This document shows positions 50,705 through 61,029 of a stretch of 64,000 nucleotides of DNA, in pieces. The translations under genes and the position numbers were made by a program. Source of the stretch: Saccharomycopsis fibuligera x Saccharomycopsis cf. fibuligera (lineage: Eukaryota; Ascomycota; Saccharomycetes; Ascoideales; Saccharomycopsidaceae). The notes beneath the pieces were generated by a model. The model was not told where the DNA came from and did not search any database. It saw only the letters and a list, made by a program, of their open reading frames with translations. Every line of letters begins with the position of its first letter. Position 1 is the first letter of the stretch. The stretch is from the NCBI GenBank assembly GCA_001936135.1, contig CP012815.1:620001-684000 (forward strand), in the 5' to 3' direction.

Positions 50705-50778
50705 GCCGGGCTAGCCTAATTGGTTAGGGCGTCTGACTTCTAATCAGGAGATTCTGGGTTCGAGTCCCAGGTTCGGTG
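50705..50778 (+). tRNA. tRNA-Arg(TCT)
   Basis: 74 nt including discriminator G. Acceptor GCCGGGC pairs with GTTCGGT, including a G1-T72 wobble that S. cerevisiae tRNA-Arg(TCT) shares. Anticodon stem TCTGA/TCAGG with loop CTTCTAA gives TCT. T arm CTGGG-TTCGAGT-CCCAG. No intron. A T run follows at about 50779-50800. Confidence 0.95.
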
Positions 50779-51334
50779 TTTTCTTTTTGATCTTTTTTTA
50801 TTATTACCAGGCCTCCTTCTTTTATTGATTGTGTTATCTTGAACTTGTTTTTTCAAATATTTTTGTTTTTAGACACAATAACGACTTATTATTATTTTCA
50901 TATAAATGATAGAATTTAATGACTCAGTTCGATTTGGAATAAATATAGCAGAAATTCTGGTCCAGGATGATTAATATTCTGGTTTTCAAAGGTCTTTGTT
51001 TTGCTGTCGACTAAACAGAAATAAAGAAATAGTTGCATATAATTTAATAAAAAAATCCTATGTATTGTGGTATGTGTTAAAGAAAGGCAGTAAATAATCC
51101 GTTTCCACGCGCCTCAAACAATATAATATCCATGATAACGTTGCAAATCATATGAAGACATGTAAAAACAGTGAAATTTAAAAAAAAAAAATTTCAAGAA
51201 AAATAATAAAAGGTAAGGATTATGGGGCAGCCCTTTATGGTATTTGTGCATTTCCTTCGAGATGAGTAAGTCGCTGTTGTTGCCTTTATTCAGAAACACA
51301 GGAAATAGGCTGTAAACCTTTTTTGATTAATAAA
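50779..51334. other. tRNA-Arg terminator and region with repeat copy B
   Basis: 556 bp. The tRNA terminator T run is followed by the diverged repeat at 50913-51030 and AT-rich DNA up to the broken sHSP gene. Confidence 0.55.
50913..51030. repeat. Diverged interspersed repeat, copy B (near tRNA-Arg)
   Basis: Shares ordered blocks TTTAATG, GATTTGGAATA, ATATAGCAGA, CCAGGATG, TAATAT and CTGTCGAC with copy A at 36425-36560, same orientation. It lies 135 bases downstream of tRNA-Arg. Family not identified; an old, small mobile-element fossil is one explanation. Confidence 0.45.
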
Positions 51335-51871
51335 CTACAGCAAATTTTTTCTCAGCAATAAAGAAAAAATTAATATTAATTTTGTGCCGATAAAAACACC
51401 GAACCAATACGGAATCTGAATTGAAGCGATCCCGTATTTAACGCTTGCGTCATCATGAGAAGCGATTTGAATTTTTCTGATACTTTCCTTATCCTTCTTG
51501 ACTTCAACTTTAGAAACATCAACATTCAAAATACTATCTTTGTAACCTGCAATAAATTTTCCCTCATAGATAGCAGCGCTGTTTCCAGATTTGACTCTTC
51601 TTTCAAACAAGCCAGATTTCAATTCTTTTTAGTGCTTGTCCTTTTCAATTTTCTTAATATTAGCTTCAGGAATATGTCCACTAATAATGATCTCTTTGGT
51701 ATAATCATTAAAGTTTAAATCGACCTGGATCCTCCGCGCCCCTGGAATGTAAACGTGAAGTTTATGTTTGTCTTCTCTTAACCCTTTGAGATCTCGAACT
51801 GTCTCGAATCTTCTATGATCTGCATAAGATCCACAGTGACAGCACACTAAACAATAATCATGATCGCTCAC
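51335..51871 (-). pseudogene. Small heat-shock protein (alpha-crystallin domain) gene interrupted by an in-frame stop
   Basis: One continuous reading frame with a single TAA at 51629-51631. Upstream of it the sequence reads LHVYIPGARRIQVDLNF and KEIIISGHIPE, the first strands of an alpha-crystallin domain. Downstream it continues in the same frame KSGLFERRVKSG, GYKDSILNVDVSKVEV and RKIQIAS, the rest of the domain and an IxI-like tail motif, then a hydrophobic end (WFGVFIGTKLILIFSLLL). The stop falls in the variable loop before the GxFxRxV strand. No ATG begins this frame; the first codon after the upstream stop is GTA, so the true 5' end is either lost or on an unseen exon. A candidate upstream ATG at 51926 would need a poor GTGAGC/GCAG intron. 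Recent pseudogene, readthrough gene or assembly error are all possible. Confidence 0.6.
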
Positions 51872-54382
51872 TACTTAAGTCCCATTTAGTTAAGAAATCA
51901 ATGCAATATTGCCTTCCTAGTGGCATAGAATACAAGTATAAAATAAATAAATAAATAAGTTAATAAATAAAAAAGTGACCAAAAATGTTTTTATTAGTTA
52001 CTATGCAATAAATCTTCGTTGGACTGTAAGCAAAACTAAAAATTCCCTGATGATTTCTGTTTTGCTGAGAGTACTGGGAAACGGGTTTCACAAAATGGAA
52101 GTCTACGTAGTCTTGCAGAGAGAATTCTACTGATTTCTTACTATAGCCACATAACTTGCAGACTGACTAAAGTTTGGACTTGCACTGTTGTACCTCAGTT
52201 AGGAAAAAAAAAAGCTCAAGAGCATTTCCAGAAACAACCACTATATAGTCACGCTTGCTGTAATTCACTCCTCCACAAATTTAACAATTAATCTACTGAC
52301 CAACTGGGAAGCATTGCAATCTCAACAAATAATATTCTGATTATTCGCAGTCGTTACTCAAGGTATACATGTCATGCTAATTGCACCACTGTTAAAACGT
52401 AATTTCTACACTGAGTTAAACAAAATTATTTCTAAAGCATTTTTAGAGTTTGGCTTTAGATTGTGGCACATACTGTCACCGGCCACCCACCGGCCGCCGT
52501 AGTCAGGAAACAAAACGGAGTACCGACTAACCGGACAACAACCGTCACGGATTGAACTCAATAGTTGAAATTTGTCCGCATATAGCTGAAATAAAAAATA
52601 ACTTTAACCCAAAGTGCCGAAGAAAATATCAAAAGTTTTTCCATATCATTTTTTTCAATGATTTCAATTTGTTTTTACCAAAAATTTCTCCTTCTTTTCG
52701 CATTTACATTTTCCGGGTCCGTACTTGCGGATGACCATTGATGAATATATCAATTCGGAATTCTCGTACTGCGGTACACAGCGGACAGTACCGATTGGTT
52801 GGTATATGCGTTTGAAAAAAAAAAAAAAAAATACAAAGGCTTTGGCGATCACGATAAATGAAAACGACACGCAATTGCTCTATTTGAAGAACCATGACTT
52901 TATATGTGTGCGATCTTGCAGTGGAAAACAACACAAAACACATACAAGAAAACACATGAAGTGATGTTCATCTTTTTTCCTTTTTTTTTTTTATTAAAAA
53001 AACGCTAATTAAGCTAAGCGTTCCCTCCTACCAATAAACTAATCAAGTTTTTTGATTGCAAGTTCCAATTTTTTTTCCCCGTAGATCTCCCGATCTACCT
53101 CAATTAACAAAGTAATTAGTAGAACGACAAAGAAAATCATTCATTTTGAGACGCAATATGCACCTCACATATCGCAACTTTGGGTCCGCATAATCTTGCA
53201 TACTACCGCTCTCCGCCATACAAGCGATCGGCTTATGAGCCCCTTTGAAATGAAATACACTATTGTCAGTGGCACGGTTGTGCGGTTGGACGGTTGGCCA
53301 ATCGATGAATGCAGCTTTAAGTTTCTTAAATGTATAAAATTGAATTATATGAAATATCTTGATTTCTATACCAAAAATAAAATTTGGCCCGCTGTAAGCA
53401 GAGTGGCTTGATGGGTTTCTGATCTGTATTATTGTGTCAATGAAATTTTGCGCACAGTTGCCGATATTCATGCCGATATCCCGATGAGGACAGCACCACA
53501 GCGTACACTATAGTGCCATGAAACATGACTATGTGTGTGATTACCAGTGCACTTTTACTATTTGCGTTTATGCTGTTAAAATTTCAAAATTTTGACATAT
53601 CACAACGATTCAATACTTTCAATACTAATGATAATAGAATGAGAATAATTTAGAAAAGGAGCGAAGAGAAAGAGATACAGAAGGATAACAATTGACAAAC
53701 AACTATGATAACAATTAATAATCGTAATAATAATAACAATAACAATGATAATTATGGTAATGGTAACAATACTATAGTAAGTGATGATAATTAACAGGTA
53801 AGGTAATAAAGTGATAGGCAAATAGATAACAATGAAGTAATAATATATAGACAATTATAAAAAAATAAAAACACAGGCAAGTGGAAATTAGATAGAAAAT
53901 AGGAAGTAGACAATATGAAGTAGTAAGTATAACAAAGATGAAGACAAAGAGAGTAGAGGCGAAGTAAGATTAATATTATTTGATAAAAAGTGAAAGAAAG
54001 GTACAGTTTTCAAAATTTTTAGCTTTTTCTTGTTTGAAAAAAAAAAGGGGTAAAAAAAAAGTAATTTTAAAAAATTAATAAAATTGAATAAAATTGGTAC
54101 AAAAACAAACAAAAAAAGAAAAAAACTTTGGATCTTCTCGACTTGTTGATTTTGATTTTGATTATTGAGTTCAAGTTTTTCTTTCTCTGAATGATTATAA
54201 AAAATGATTGTACATCATCATAAGCTAATGAAAGTTTACGATTGAATATTACACATTGGTGATCGTCACTTGCTCCCTGAGATAAAAACAATGACAATAA
54301 TGATAACCAACCGCAACAAGAACCAAGCACAATAAAGTCAAATAAATTATTGTTATTGTTATTTTTATTTTTATTTTTATTA
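51872..54382. other. 2.5-kb gene-poor region between the sHSP remnant and PUF4
   Basis: AT-rich, with a short GC-rich patch at about 52475-52550 that contains two near copies of CACCGGCC. A half heat-shock element TTCCAGAA lies at 52226-52233, on the upstream side of the sHSP remnant. The right part (53600-54380) is the very A/T-rich 3' flank of PUF4. Several short frames (up to 123 codons) show no motif or good start and are not supported. Confidence 0.5.
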
Positions 54383-57300
54383 TTATTGTTGCTGTTGCTG
54401 TTGTTGCTGTTGTTGCTGACCCAATGGCATTTGAATTTGCTGCTGCTGCTGTTGTTGTTGTTGTTGATGAACAAAGTCTTGTAGTGGCATTTGTTGAGGT
54501 TGAGCTTGAGAAGCAACAGAAGCAGCAGAGGAAGTAAGTTGTTGACCAGCTTGAACCTTAGCAGCAATTCTTCTTCCATGGGCAGTATTTCTAACTGATG
54601 GCAAGATCGGCTTAATCAATTCTGCCAATTGATTAAATTGATTTGGTCGTTCAGCGACATCTAGCACAGTTTGCAAGACATAGTTGCCATATGGATCATG
54701 TAATAATTTGGATAAGAATACATTTGGAGGAGGAGCACCAATAACTGTGGTTGAATTAGCACCATTAGCGCCGCCGGCGATGATATTGTTTGATGAGTTT
54801 TTCAAAATTTCGTCAATAACAGTATGTGACAAATTATTAATTCTCAAGATTTTTTCAATGACGTTTGATCCAAATTTATGGGTTGACAAGAATAAAATCT
54901 TGCTTAAGATTGAGTCAACAATGATTTTAATACTTTCTTCTTCTCCCTTGCTCAAGACATATTGTACAACATAATTCCCAAATGGATCAACCGCCAAATT
55001 TAAGCAGTTTTTAGCAATTACCATGGATAACTGTTTACACTGATCCACTGATCCATAATCTAAACATCTTTGGAGTACACAACAACCATGTCTATGAGTG
55101 GAAATCTTGATACAGTTCTTACAAGCAGCATTGAAAATGAACTGAATGTTTTCTGACTTGTAATTGAATTTAGTCAAAATTTTTTGTACCACATGGTTAC
55201 CGTTCAAATCTCTAGACAATGAAACAATATCGTTTTCAAAAGATCTAATAATTATTAAATTTTCTTCTTGAGTTGAGATAACTTCAATAAGTTTTTGTAA
55301 CGCTCTAGTGCCATGGGAATCTAATGAGATTTTAATAAAATGATCGCATGAATTTTTAATTAATTGAATTCTTTGCTTAACCGTGACTTGATCTAATAAT
55401 TTTTGAATCAAATAATTGCCAAATTGGTCAGTCATTAATTCAACAATATTGTTATTGATCTCGTTGAAAATTAAAGTAGCAGCATAATTTTCACTCTTGT
55501 TCTTGTGGTTATTACCATTACCATTACCATTACTGTTATCACTGGCTAACTTGACGTTCTCTTTATGATTTTTTTGAACATCATAAATATCAAGTTGTCT
55601 TTGCAAAAATCTGCAGCCATGTTGATCTTTGCATAATGAATAAATTTGACCTTTGAAGTCATCAATAGTAGCATTCAAAAATCTGGAAACATCATCACCT
55701 CTTCTTCTACCACCTTGTGGGCCGTTATTACTATTGCCGTTGCCATTGTTGCTGTTGTTACCATTGCCATTTCCAAAGTTGCCACTGAAACCTCTTCTGT
55801 TGTTGACATGAAGATTACTCATCGGCCCACCAGGAGCAACATTGCCACCATGATGATGAGGATGAGGCAGCCCATTACCAGTACTGGCAGAAATCAAAGG
55901 AGCAAGACCATTATTTTGACCATACTGACCGCCATTATAAGCATTCAAAGGCAACCCATTGATATTTGGAGATGCGGCTCTGAATTGCTCAACAGCAGCA
56001 GGGTGATTGACTGGGGAACGGTACTGATTCATGTATGGATGAGGAGGAGGAGGTGGTGCTGCAACTCCATGGCTATATGCATTCATTGGATGAGGATGGT
56101 GAGAATGTGGATGAATCTGGTGCTGCGCAAACATCATTGGACTGCCACTGGATATATAATTAGCATTAATTGGGGCAGCATTACTACCACTTCTGCTGGA
56201 TTTTTGGTTATAATTAGCAGAAGGTTGCGGAGTTCTAACTGGAGGTGGACCGCCAACTGGTGGAGAAGCAATACCAATAACTGAGCCATTTTGCATTTCG
56301 TTAACGGCTGCAAATTCATCGTTACTGCTATTATTATTTTCACGAGATCCGTTATTATTGTTGTTGGTATTGTTTGAAGCAATTATGTAACCATTTGGGT
56401 CATTTGTTTGTTGTGGTGGGTTTGAAACAGAAGAGTAACTAGCAATTGACCAACTACGTCTATGGCCATAGTTTCCATCAACCAAACGATTTTTCAAATG
56501 TTTTTGCCAAAGTGGCACTGCTGCCGAATTTCCATTGTTTCCATTTCCAGTACCATTATTGTTATTATTGTTACTAATAACATTATTGGAAGGAACATGA
56601 GATTTTGGGTTATTTGAAAGCAAGTTAGGGTTAAGTTCATTTAAAGGATAACCTCTATTTTCTTCAAAATAAGTAGGAACATTAGCATTATTTACTTTTG
56701 GGTATCCGGAATTAGAGTACTGAGAAGAATTAGAGGAAGCGGTGGTTGGGCGATTTGAACCTAAATTTTCTCTTGAGTTGCCATTTTCCAAATTAGTAAA
56801 TAGAGGGTTAGAAACTGATCTGCTGGCAGAATGAGCAAATCTTGATTTGCTGCTTGGGTAGTCGTAGTAAGCAGCACTAGGAGTTGCTGCTGTGATTGGC
56901 GAGTGTAAATTTCTGTCAATTCCACCATTGGCAGCAGCGGCAGCAGCAGCCTGAGCAGCAGCAGCCTGAGCAGCAACATTGGCTTGAGCAGCTTGAGCAG
57001 CAGCCTGAGCAGCGGCAGCGGTTGGATCCAAGCCTAATTCTTGAGATGAGCCATTGTTTCCATAAGTGCCCATGTTGAAACCATTACCCATTGGTTCATA
57101 ATCTAAGGGACTGTGGGCAGCAGAAGCACCAACTGGAGCTATAGCAGCTGTTGGGACAGTTTGCGTTTGTGCACCAAAATTGCCATTGGCCACCGAGGGA
57201 AACGAAGCCACTGACCATGAATGCTGATGATAATTTGGAGTATGAGCGCCATTAGCGTTACCGTTAGTGCCACCAATAACCAGCATATCATTAGCGTCAT

Positions 57301-57994
57301 TGTTGAAATCAAGCAAACTGAAACTGACTCTATTTTGATGATGTTTTGGCTTGATCTCGTTGATGCCATTTAACTGATACATCCCAGCGGCGGCAGCGGA
57401 AGAGTTATTGTTGCTACTGTTATTGTTGTTGATGTTGTTAATGTTGTTGTTGTTGTTGGCATTGTTGTTGTTCAATGGGTTGCCTGAAATTGAAACCCGG
57501 TCATTAATTGGATTAGCGGTAGCGGTAGTAGCGCTAGTGTTAAGCAAAGACGAGTTACTGTTGTTGCTCAGTAAGCGGCGAGGACTACTGTAATCCAAAT
57601 CCAAACCACTTAGAACGGTGTTGATATCCAAATCTTCATTAGCCATGGCTCTAGAGTTTTGAGATTTCAATAGATCATTGTGGTGGGAGTAGCTATTGTT
57701 GGCACTGGCACTGGCACTGACACTGGGATCGACCGAGAACATTTGATGATGAGAATCGGACACTAACGACGATGAGTTGTTGTTCTGATTAGGGTTTGGG
57801 CTAGGATTGATATTACTGTGACTGGTGTTAATCAGGGCAGTATCTGAGCCAGAGTTGTCTGAACGAAAGAACGTAAAAGAAGAGTCGTTGGTGGTGGTGT
57901 TAGAGAACCCAGAAGAAACACGACGCTGGTGAGAGAAGGAGTATCTGTTGGAAGTGGCAGAGGATGAGGGTTGATTTCCTGACAAGATATCCAT
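54383..57994 (-). CDS. PUF4: PUF4-type Pumilio RNA-binding protein
   Basis: 1203 residues from the first true ATG at 57994 (MDILSGNQPSSSATS). The first ~765 residues are low-complexity Asn/Ser/Gly/Ala/His/Pro sequence with poly-Asn and poly-Ala tracts. The Pumilio homology domain lies at about 769-1145. Its RNA-contacting helices include KDQHGCRFLQ, DQFGNYLIQ, DSHGTRALQ, DLNGNHVVQ, HRHGCCVLQ, DPFGNYVVQ, HKFGSNVIE and DPYGNYVLQ, eight repeats. It ends VRNTAHGRRIAAKV as in Puf4. Asn/Gly inserts interrupt the loop after repeat 1 and that before repeat 8. A Gln-rich tail runs directly into the stop. Such proteins bind UGUA-containing 3' UTRs and repress or destabilise mRNAs through Ccr4-Not. PUF4 is favoured over PUF3 and MPT5 by repeat sequences. 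Confidence 0.85.
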   Translation of the reverse strand: MDILSGNQPSSSATSNRYSFSHQRRVSSGFSNTTTNDSSFTFFRSDNSGSDTALINTSHSNINPSPNPNQNNNSSSLVSDSHHQMFSVDPSVSASASANNSYSHHNDLLKSQNSRAMANEDLDINTVLSGLDLDYSSPRRLLSNNSNSSLLNTSATTATANPINDRVSISGNPLNNNNANNNNNINNINNNNSSNNNSSAAAAGMYQLNGINEIKPKHHQNRVSFSLLDFNNDANDMLVIGGTNGNANGAHTPNYHQHSWSVASFPSVANGNFGAQTQTVPTAAIAPVGASAAHSPLDYEPMGNGFNMGTYGNNGSSQELGLDPTAAAAQAAAQAAQANVAAQAAAAQAAAAAAANGGIDRNLHSPITAATPSAAYYDYPSSKSRFAHSASRSVSNPLFTNLENGNSRENLGSNRPTTASSNSSQYSNSGYPKVNNANVPTYFEENRGYPLNELNPNLLSNNPKSHVPSNNVISNNNNNNGTGNGNNGNSAAVPLWQKHLKNRLVDGNYGHRRSWSIASYSSVSNPPQQTNDPNGYIIASNNTNNNNNGSRENNNSSNDEFAAVNEMQNGSVIGIASPPVGGPPPVRTPQPSANYNQKSSRSGSNAAPINANYISSGSPMMFAQHQIHPHSHHPHPMNAYSHGVAAPPPPPHPYMNQYRSPVNHPAAVEQFRAASPNINGLPLNAYNGGQYGQNNGLAPLISASTGNGLPHPHHHGGNVAPGGPMSNLHVNNRRGFSGNFGNGNGNNSNNGNGNSNNGPQGGRRRGDDVSRFLNATIDDFKGQIYSLCKDQHGCRFLQRQLDIYDVQKNHKENVKLASDNSNGNGNGNNHKNKSENYAATLIFNEINNNIVELMTDQFGNYLIQKLLDQVTVKQRIQLIKNSCDHFIKISLDSHGTRALQKLIEVISTQEENLIIIRSFENDIVSLSRDLNGNHVVQKILTKFNYKSENIQFIFNAACKNCIKISTHRHGCCVLQRCLDYGSVDQCKQLSMVIAKNCLNLAVDPFGNYVVQYVLSKGEEESIKIIVDSILSKILFLSTHKFGSNVIEKILRINNLSHTVIDEILKNSSNNIIAGGANGANSTTVIGAPPPNVFLSKLLHDPYGNYVLQTVLDVAERPNQFNQLAELIKPILPSVRNTAHGRRIAAKVQAGQQLTSSAASVASQAQPQQMPLQDFVHQQQQQQQQQQIQMPLGQQQQQQQQQQQ

Positions 57995-58764
57995 TTTCCA
58001 GAGCAACAAGGAGAAGGAATCTTTGTAGAATGGGATTCCAAAATGAGTCTGGGAGACGATATCCCTGAACTATGATACAGAAGGAAAGAAGAAGAAGAGT
58101 AAGAGTGCAAAAGCAGAAAAAGAGAACAAGAATGGATGAGAAGCTAGTCGCTCAGTGTCAATTTTTTTTTCCTGCGATTTTTCAGAGGGAGAAAAAAAGA
58201 ACAGCGACCGGCGATAGAGAGGAGGAAAAGAGTACAAAAGTAATTGAAGAGGAAGAACAGAGCAGAGCAAGATCCAACAAAAAAAAAAAAAAAGAGAATG
58301 ATGAAAGAGAATTGGATTGGGTTGCACTGAAGAACAGAGAAGACTTCTTCTTGGGAGGACAGAGGGAAAACTTTGGAAGAGGAGGAAAGAAAGAAAGAGC
58401 GGAAAAAACGAGTTGTTGTTATTTAAAGCGATGCAAGAAAAACTGATGACTTCTAACACTGTGCCAGGCAGGATAATGGCGGCCGCAACGCCCTGAGGGA
58501 GCAGCCACGGGCGACGGAGATACTGGTTGGATGGGCTACAGAACAGGGCAATTACGCTATTACAGGCTAGCAATGCCCACAGAAGATACAATATTGCAGC
58601 ATCCAGACCGGCTTGACTTTGGGTCAGAGCAGTTGGATGGTGTTTGTAGTCTTATAGTACTACGATATTGTGTATATAGTATAGTAGCTGATGGCGGTTG
58701 ATCTGGGTGGAAGTGCGGCGGAGGAGGCGATGGAGGAGCGCGGATATGGACGGATGGGGGTTTT

Positions 58765-58900
58765 TGAGGAGGCAGCAGAGGCAGCAGAGGCGGCGGAGGA
58801 TGCGGAGGATGCGGTTGGCAACGCAGTACAGCACGGAAACGCCCATAACCGCACAAAACAGAGTAACACAGAGTGCAACAGAGTGCAACAGAGTGCGGCA
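58765..58900. repeat. GC-rich minisatellites (GAGGCAGCA-, GGAGGATGC- and CAACAGAGTG-type units)
   Basis: Short tandem units of 9-10 bp in two clusters: GCAGAG/GCGGAGGAT variants near 58765-58815 and CAACAGAGTG near 58865-58900. They give rise to open frames in several phases that look like Glu/Ala repeats and are probably not coding. Confidence 0.65.
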
Positions 58901-59791
58901 GAGGAGGACATATCAAGACAGCAGTCCACAGGCAGGCTGGGCTGCACCTACTATATCCTATATAGATATCTGCCCGGTGATAATTGGCAAAGGACTGGAT
59001 AAGTAGACAAGAAGCTCAGTGGTAACAGGTGACAGACGTACTGATGGGTAGCATCAGCATCCAAAGCTTCCGTTTCAGCTACGAGACCAGGGGCCGCTTC
59101 CCGGGCCCCACGATCATGCTGGCCAAAGTTGAGGGACGTCAGCCAGCTGCAGTCCTTATTGCAATATTACCGCCAAAGGTTATATAAGCTGCAAACACAA
59201 AATCAGTTGCCAGGTTGCCAGGAGGAGACCCGCGGGTACAAATTCGAGCCAACACTTAAGTGGCGCACATGGCAGCAGGATGACTAAGTACTGCGGTACG
59301 ACAACGCTATATAGCAGGCTTGTTTGTTGGAGTATTATAACGCTACGTAGCCTTTCTAGATCGCTTGAGTGAGCGGCTGCTGTGTATCTAGTGTGTACAA
59401 CGTTGGTAATCGCTAAGATCGATTTCCTTGGTGACTCGAGTTTTCGTTAGTAATTGTAGCGGTTGATAACCATTTCTACCGAATACGCGCCCTGGACTTC
59501 CTGCAGTAGCCATAACTTTATAATATTATGAGCACCGCTGTTTTGTTGTAGAGAGCTCCCAGTCATAATTGCAGGCAGAGTAAATTGGATGACTGACACC
59601 AGCGCTTTACTGTTACGATATTGCAGGATTGCTAGGTTATAATTATTGGAGATAGCCCAGCCCGTAGGACACCAGTTTTTTTTTTTTTCTTTTCTTTTTT
59701 TTTTTTTTCACCAACTCTTTGAACAACTGTCAGCAATAGCAAAAAACTTGCATTTATACAGGGGTGCGCTGCAGTGGCTAAACCCGCCTGG

Positions 59792-59805
59792 GCCCCTATA
59801 GGGGC
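59792..59805. repeat. 14-bp perfect palindrome GCCCCTATAGGGGC
   Basis: Exact dyad symmetry over 14 bp in the GC-richer part of the PUF4-HOS2 gap. The function is unknown. Confidence 0.6.
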
Positions 59806-60142
59806 GCTTCGCTATTGGCAACCGTGGTGCACATGAACCGTGGTTCACTTACTACACACCAACCGCATGCCTAGCCTGACTACACACTAAGCACTACGCA
59901 CACACAACTTAAAACTCGTGAGTTCTTTATTCCCTCGATGATGGATTGTTCCTGAAATTTCTTATTGAAATTCTACACAAAACTCGACGCCTCTTCTATG
60001 AAGCGAAGCGATTTGAACAAATGTCATCCGTCATCCGTCATCCGTCATAGGCGGATGCATCATTGTGTACGGTTGTCCGCCCCAACGATTCTACATTTTG
60101 CAGAAATAAAATCTAACTCGGGTTCAGGAGGATCAATCAATT

Positions 60143-60144
<2 letters not shown>

Positions 60145-60172
<28 letters not shown>
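60145..60172. repeat. (CA)14 microsatellite
   Basis: 28 bases of CA repeat continuing into a short TA run. Confidence 0.9.
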
Positions 60173-60180
<8 letters not shown>

Positions 60181-60991
60181 AATATACATATAAAATATTG
60201 CACAGCATTGGAGGCTTTGACATTGCCATTGCTATTGTATTTGTGCTTGTCTTTTTGTCTTTGCTTTTTTTTTTTCAATTTGATTGACTTGTATTTAAGT
60301 TTGAATCGGCAATATTCTATAAATCAGGATAGGATGTCTCAGGGCGAAATAGTCCCTTTTGAAATTTTGCTATGCGCGGTAAGGTCATTGCTATTATCCA
60401 CTGATTGATTTATGAGCAACAAACTACATACATACATACATACTTTCTTATGAATATGGTTCCATCCCATGTAAAAGTGTCTTAAAAAGACTATTCCAAA
60501 GCAATCCTGTCCTTGAAAATCAGTTGAGAGAAACACAAAACCACATATCATCGCTTTTCTACAGCTATGCACAACACTATCCCTCCGCTGAGCCCTTAGG
60601 GCTTACTCGAGCAAGCGCGCTCGGGCATGCCATCATCACAAAAGAAGTTCAGTATTGAGGCATTTGTGCTAGTTGTCATGGCGATCGCATCGATGGACCA
60701 TCGCATCCAACAACATATCCATTTTGCAACCAATCTAAGCAAAAAAAAAAAAAAAAAAACCGAAAATAAAGCCAAAGTGATCCAACTGTTATGATTTTAA
60801 GCATATTTTGAGCAAACTGCTGCTTTACGCTATTATAATATCGACAATAGACAAGCAGTATCTCCGCCATATCAATGCGCTAAGCTGGAGCTCATAAGCG
60901 ACGCTTAATAAAGCGACGTCGAGTAAGGCTAAATAAAGTTAATTAACTCCGCACAATTTGATATATATAGGCAATATTTTTTTCTATTTGG

Positions 60992-60998
<7 letters not shown>

Positions 60999-61028
<30 letters not shown>
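60999..61028. repeat. Poly-T tract, 30 bp
   Basis: 30 consecutive T on the plus strand, followed by GAAAAAAA, in the region between HOS2 and PUF4. Confidence 0.9.

Positions 61029-61029
<1 letters not shown>

Noticed and set aside
51820-51871. A 52-nt GTGAGC...GCAG intron giving the sHSP remnant an upstream ATG exon from 51926
   Set aside because: Joined frames would match, but the donor is non-consensus and no TACTAAC-like branch point is present, so it is not annotated.
53100-53471. 123-codon minus-strand frame and overlapping plus-strand frames near 53.2 kb
   Set aside because: The frames overlap each other, no domain is recognisable, and the sequence reads as random AT-rich translation.
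55646-56284. 212-codon plus-strand frame inside PUF4
   Set aside because: Antisense to low-complexity Asn/Ser/Gly codons; it reads as Ile/Thr/Trp repeats with no motif.
58072-58446. 124-codon Arg/Lys/Glu-rich plus-strand frame
   Set aside because: It arises from the purine-only strand upstream of PUF4 and shows no domain-like pattern.
58691-59006. Two overlapping ~100-codon frames with Glu/Ala or Arg repeats
   Set aside because: They are generated by GC-rich 9-10-bp minisatellites in different phases; no conserved segment is visible.
59965-60408. 147-codon frame containing the CA repeat
   Set aside because: Its core is Thr-His from (CA)14 flanked by AT-rich sequence, and context is poor.
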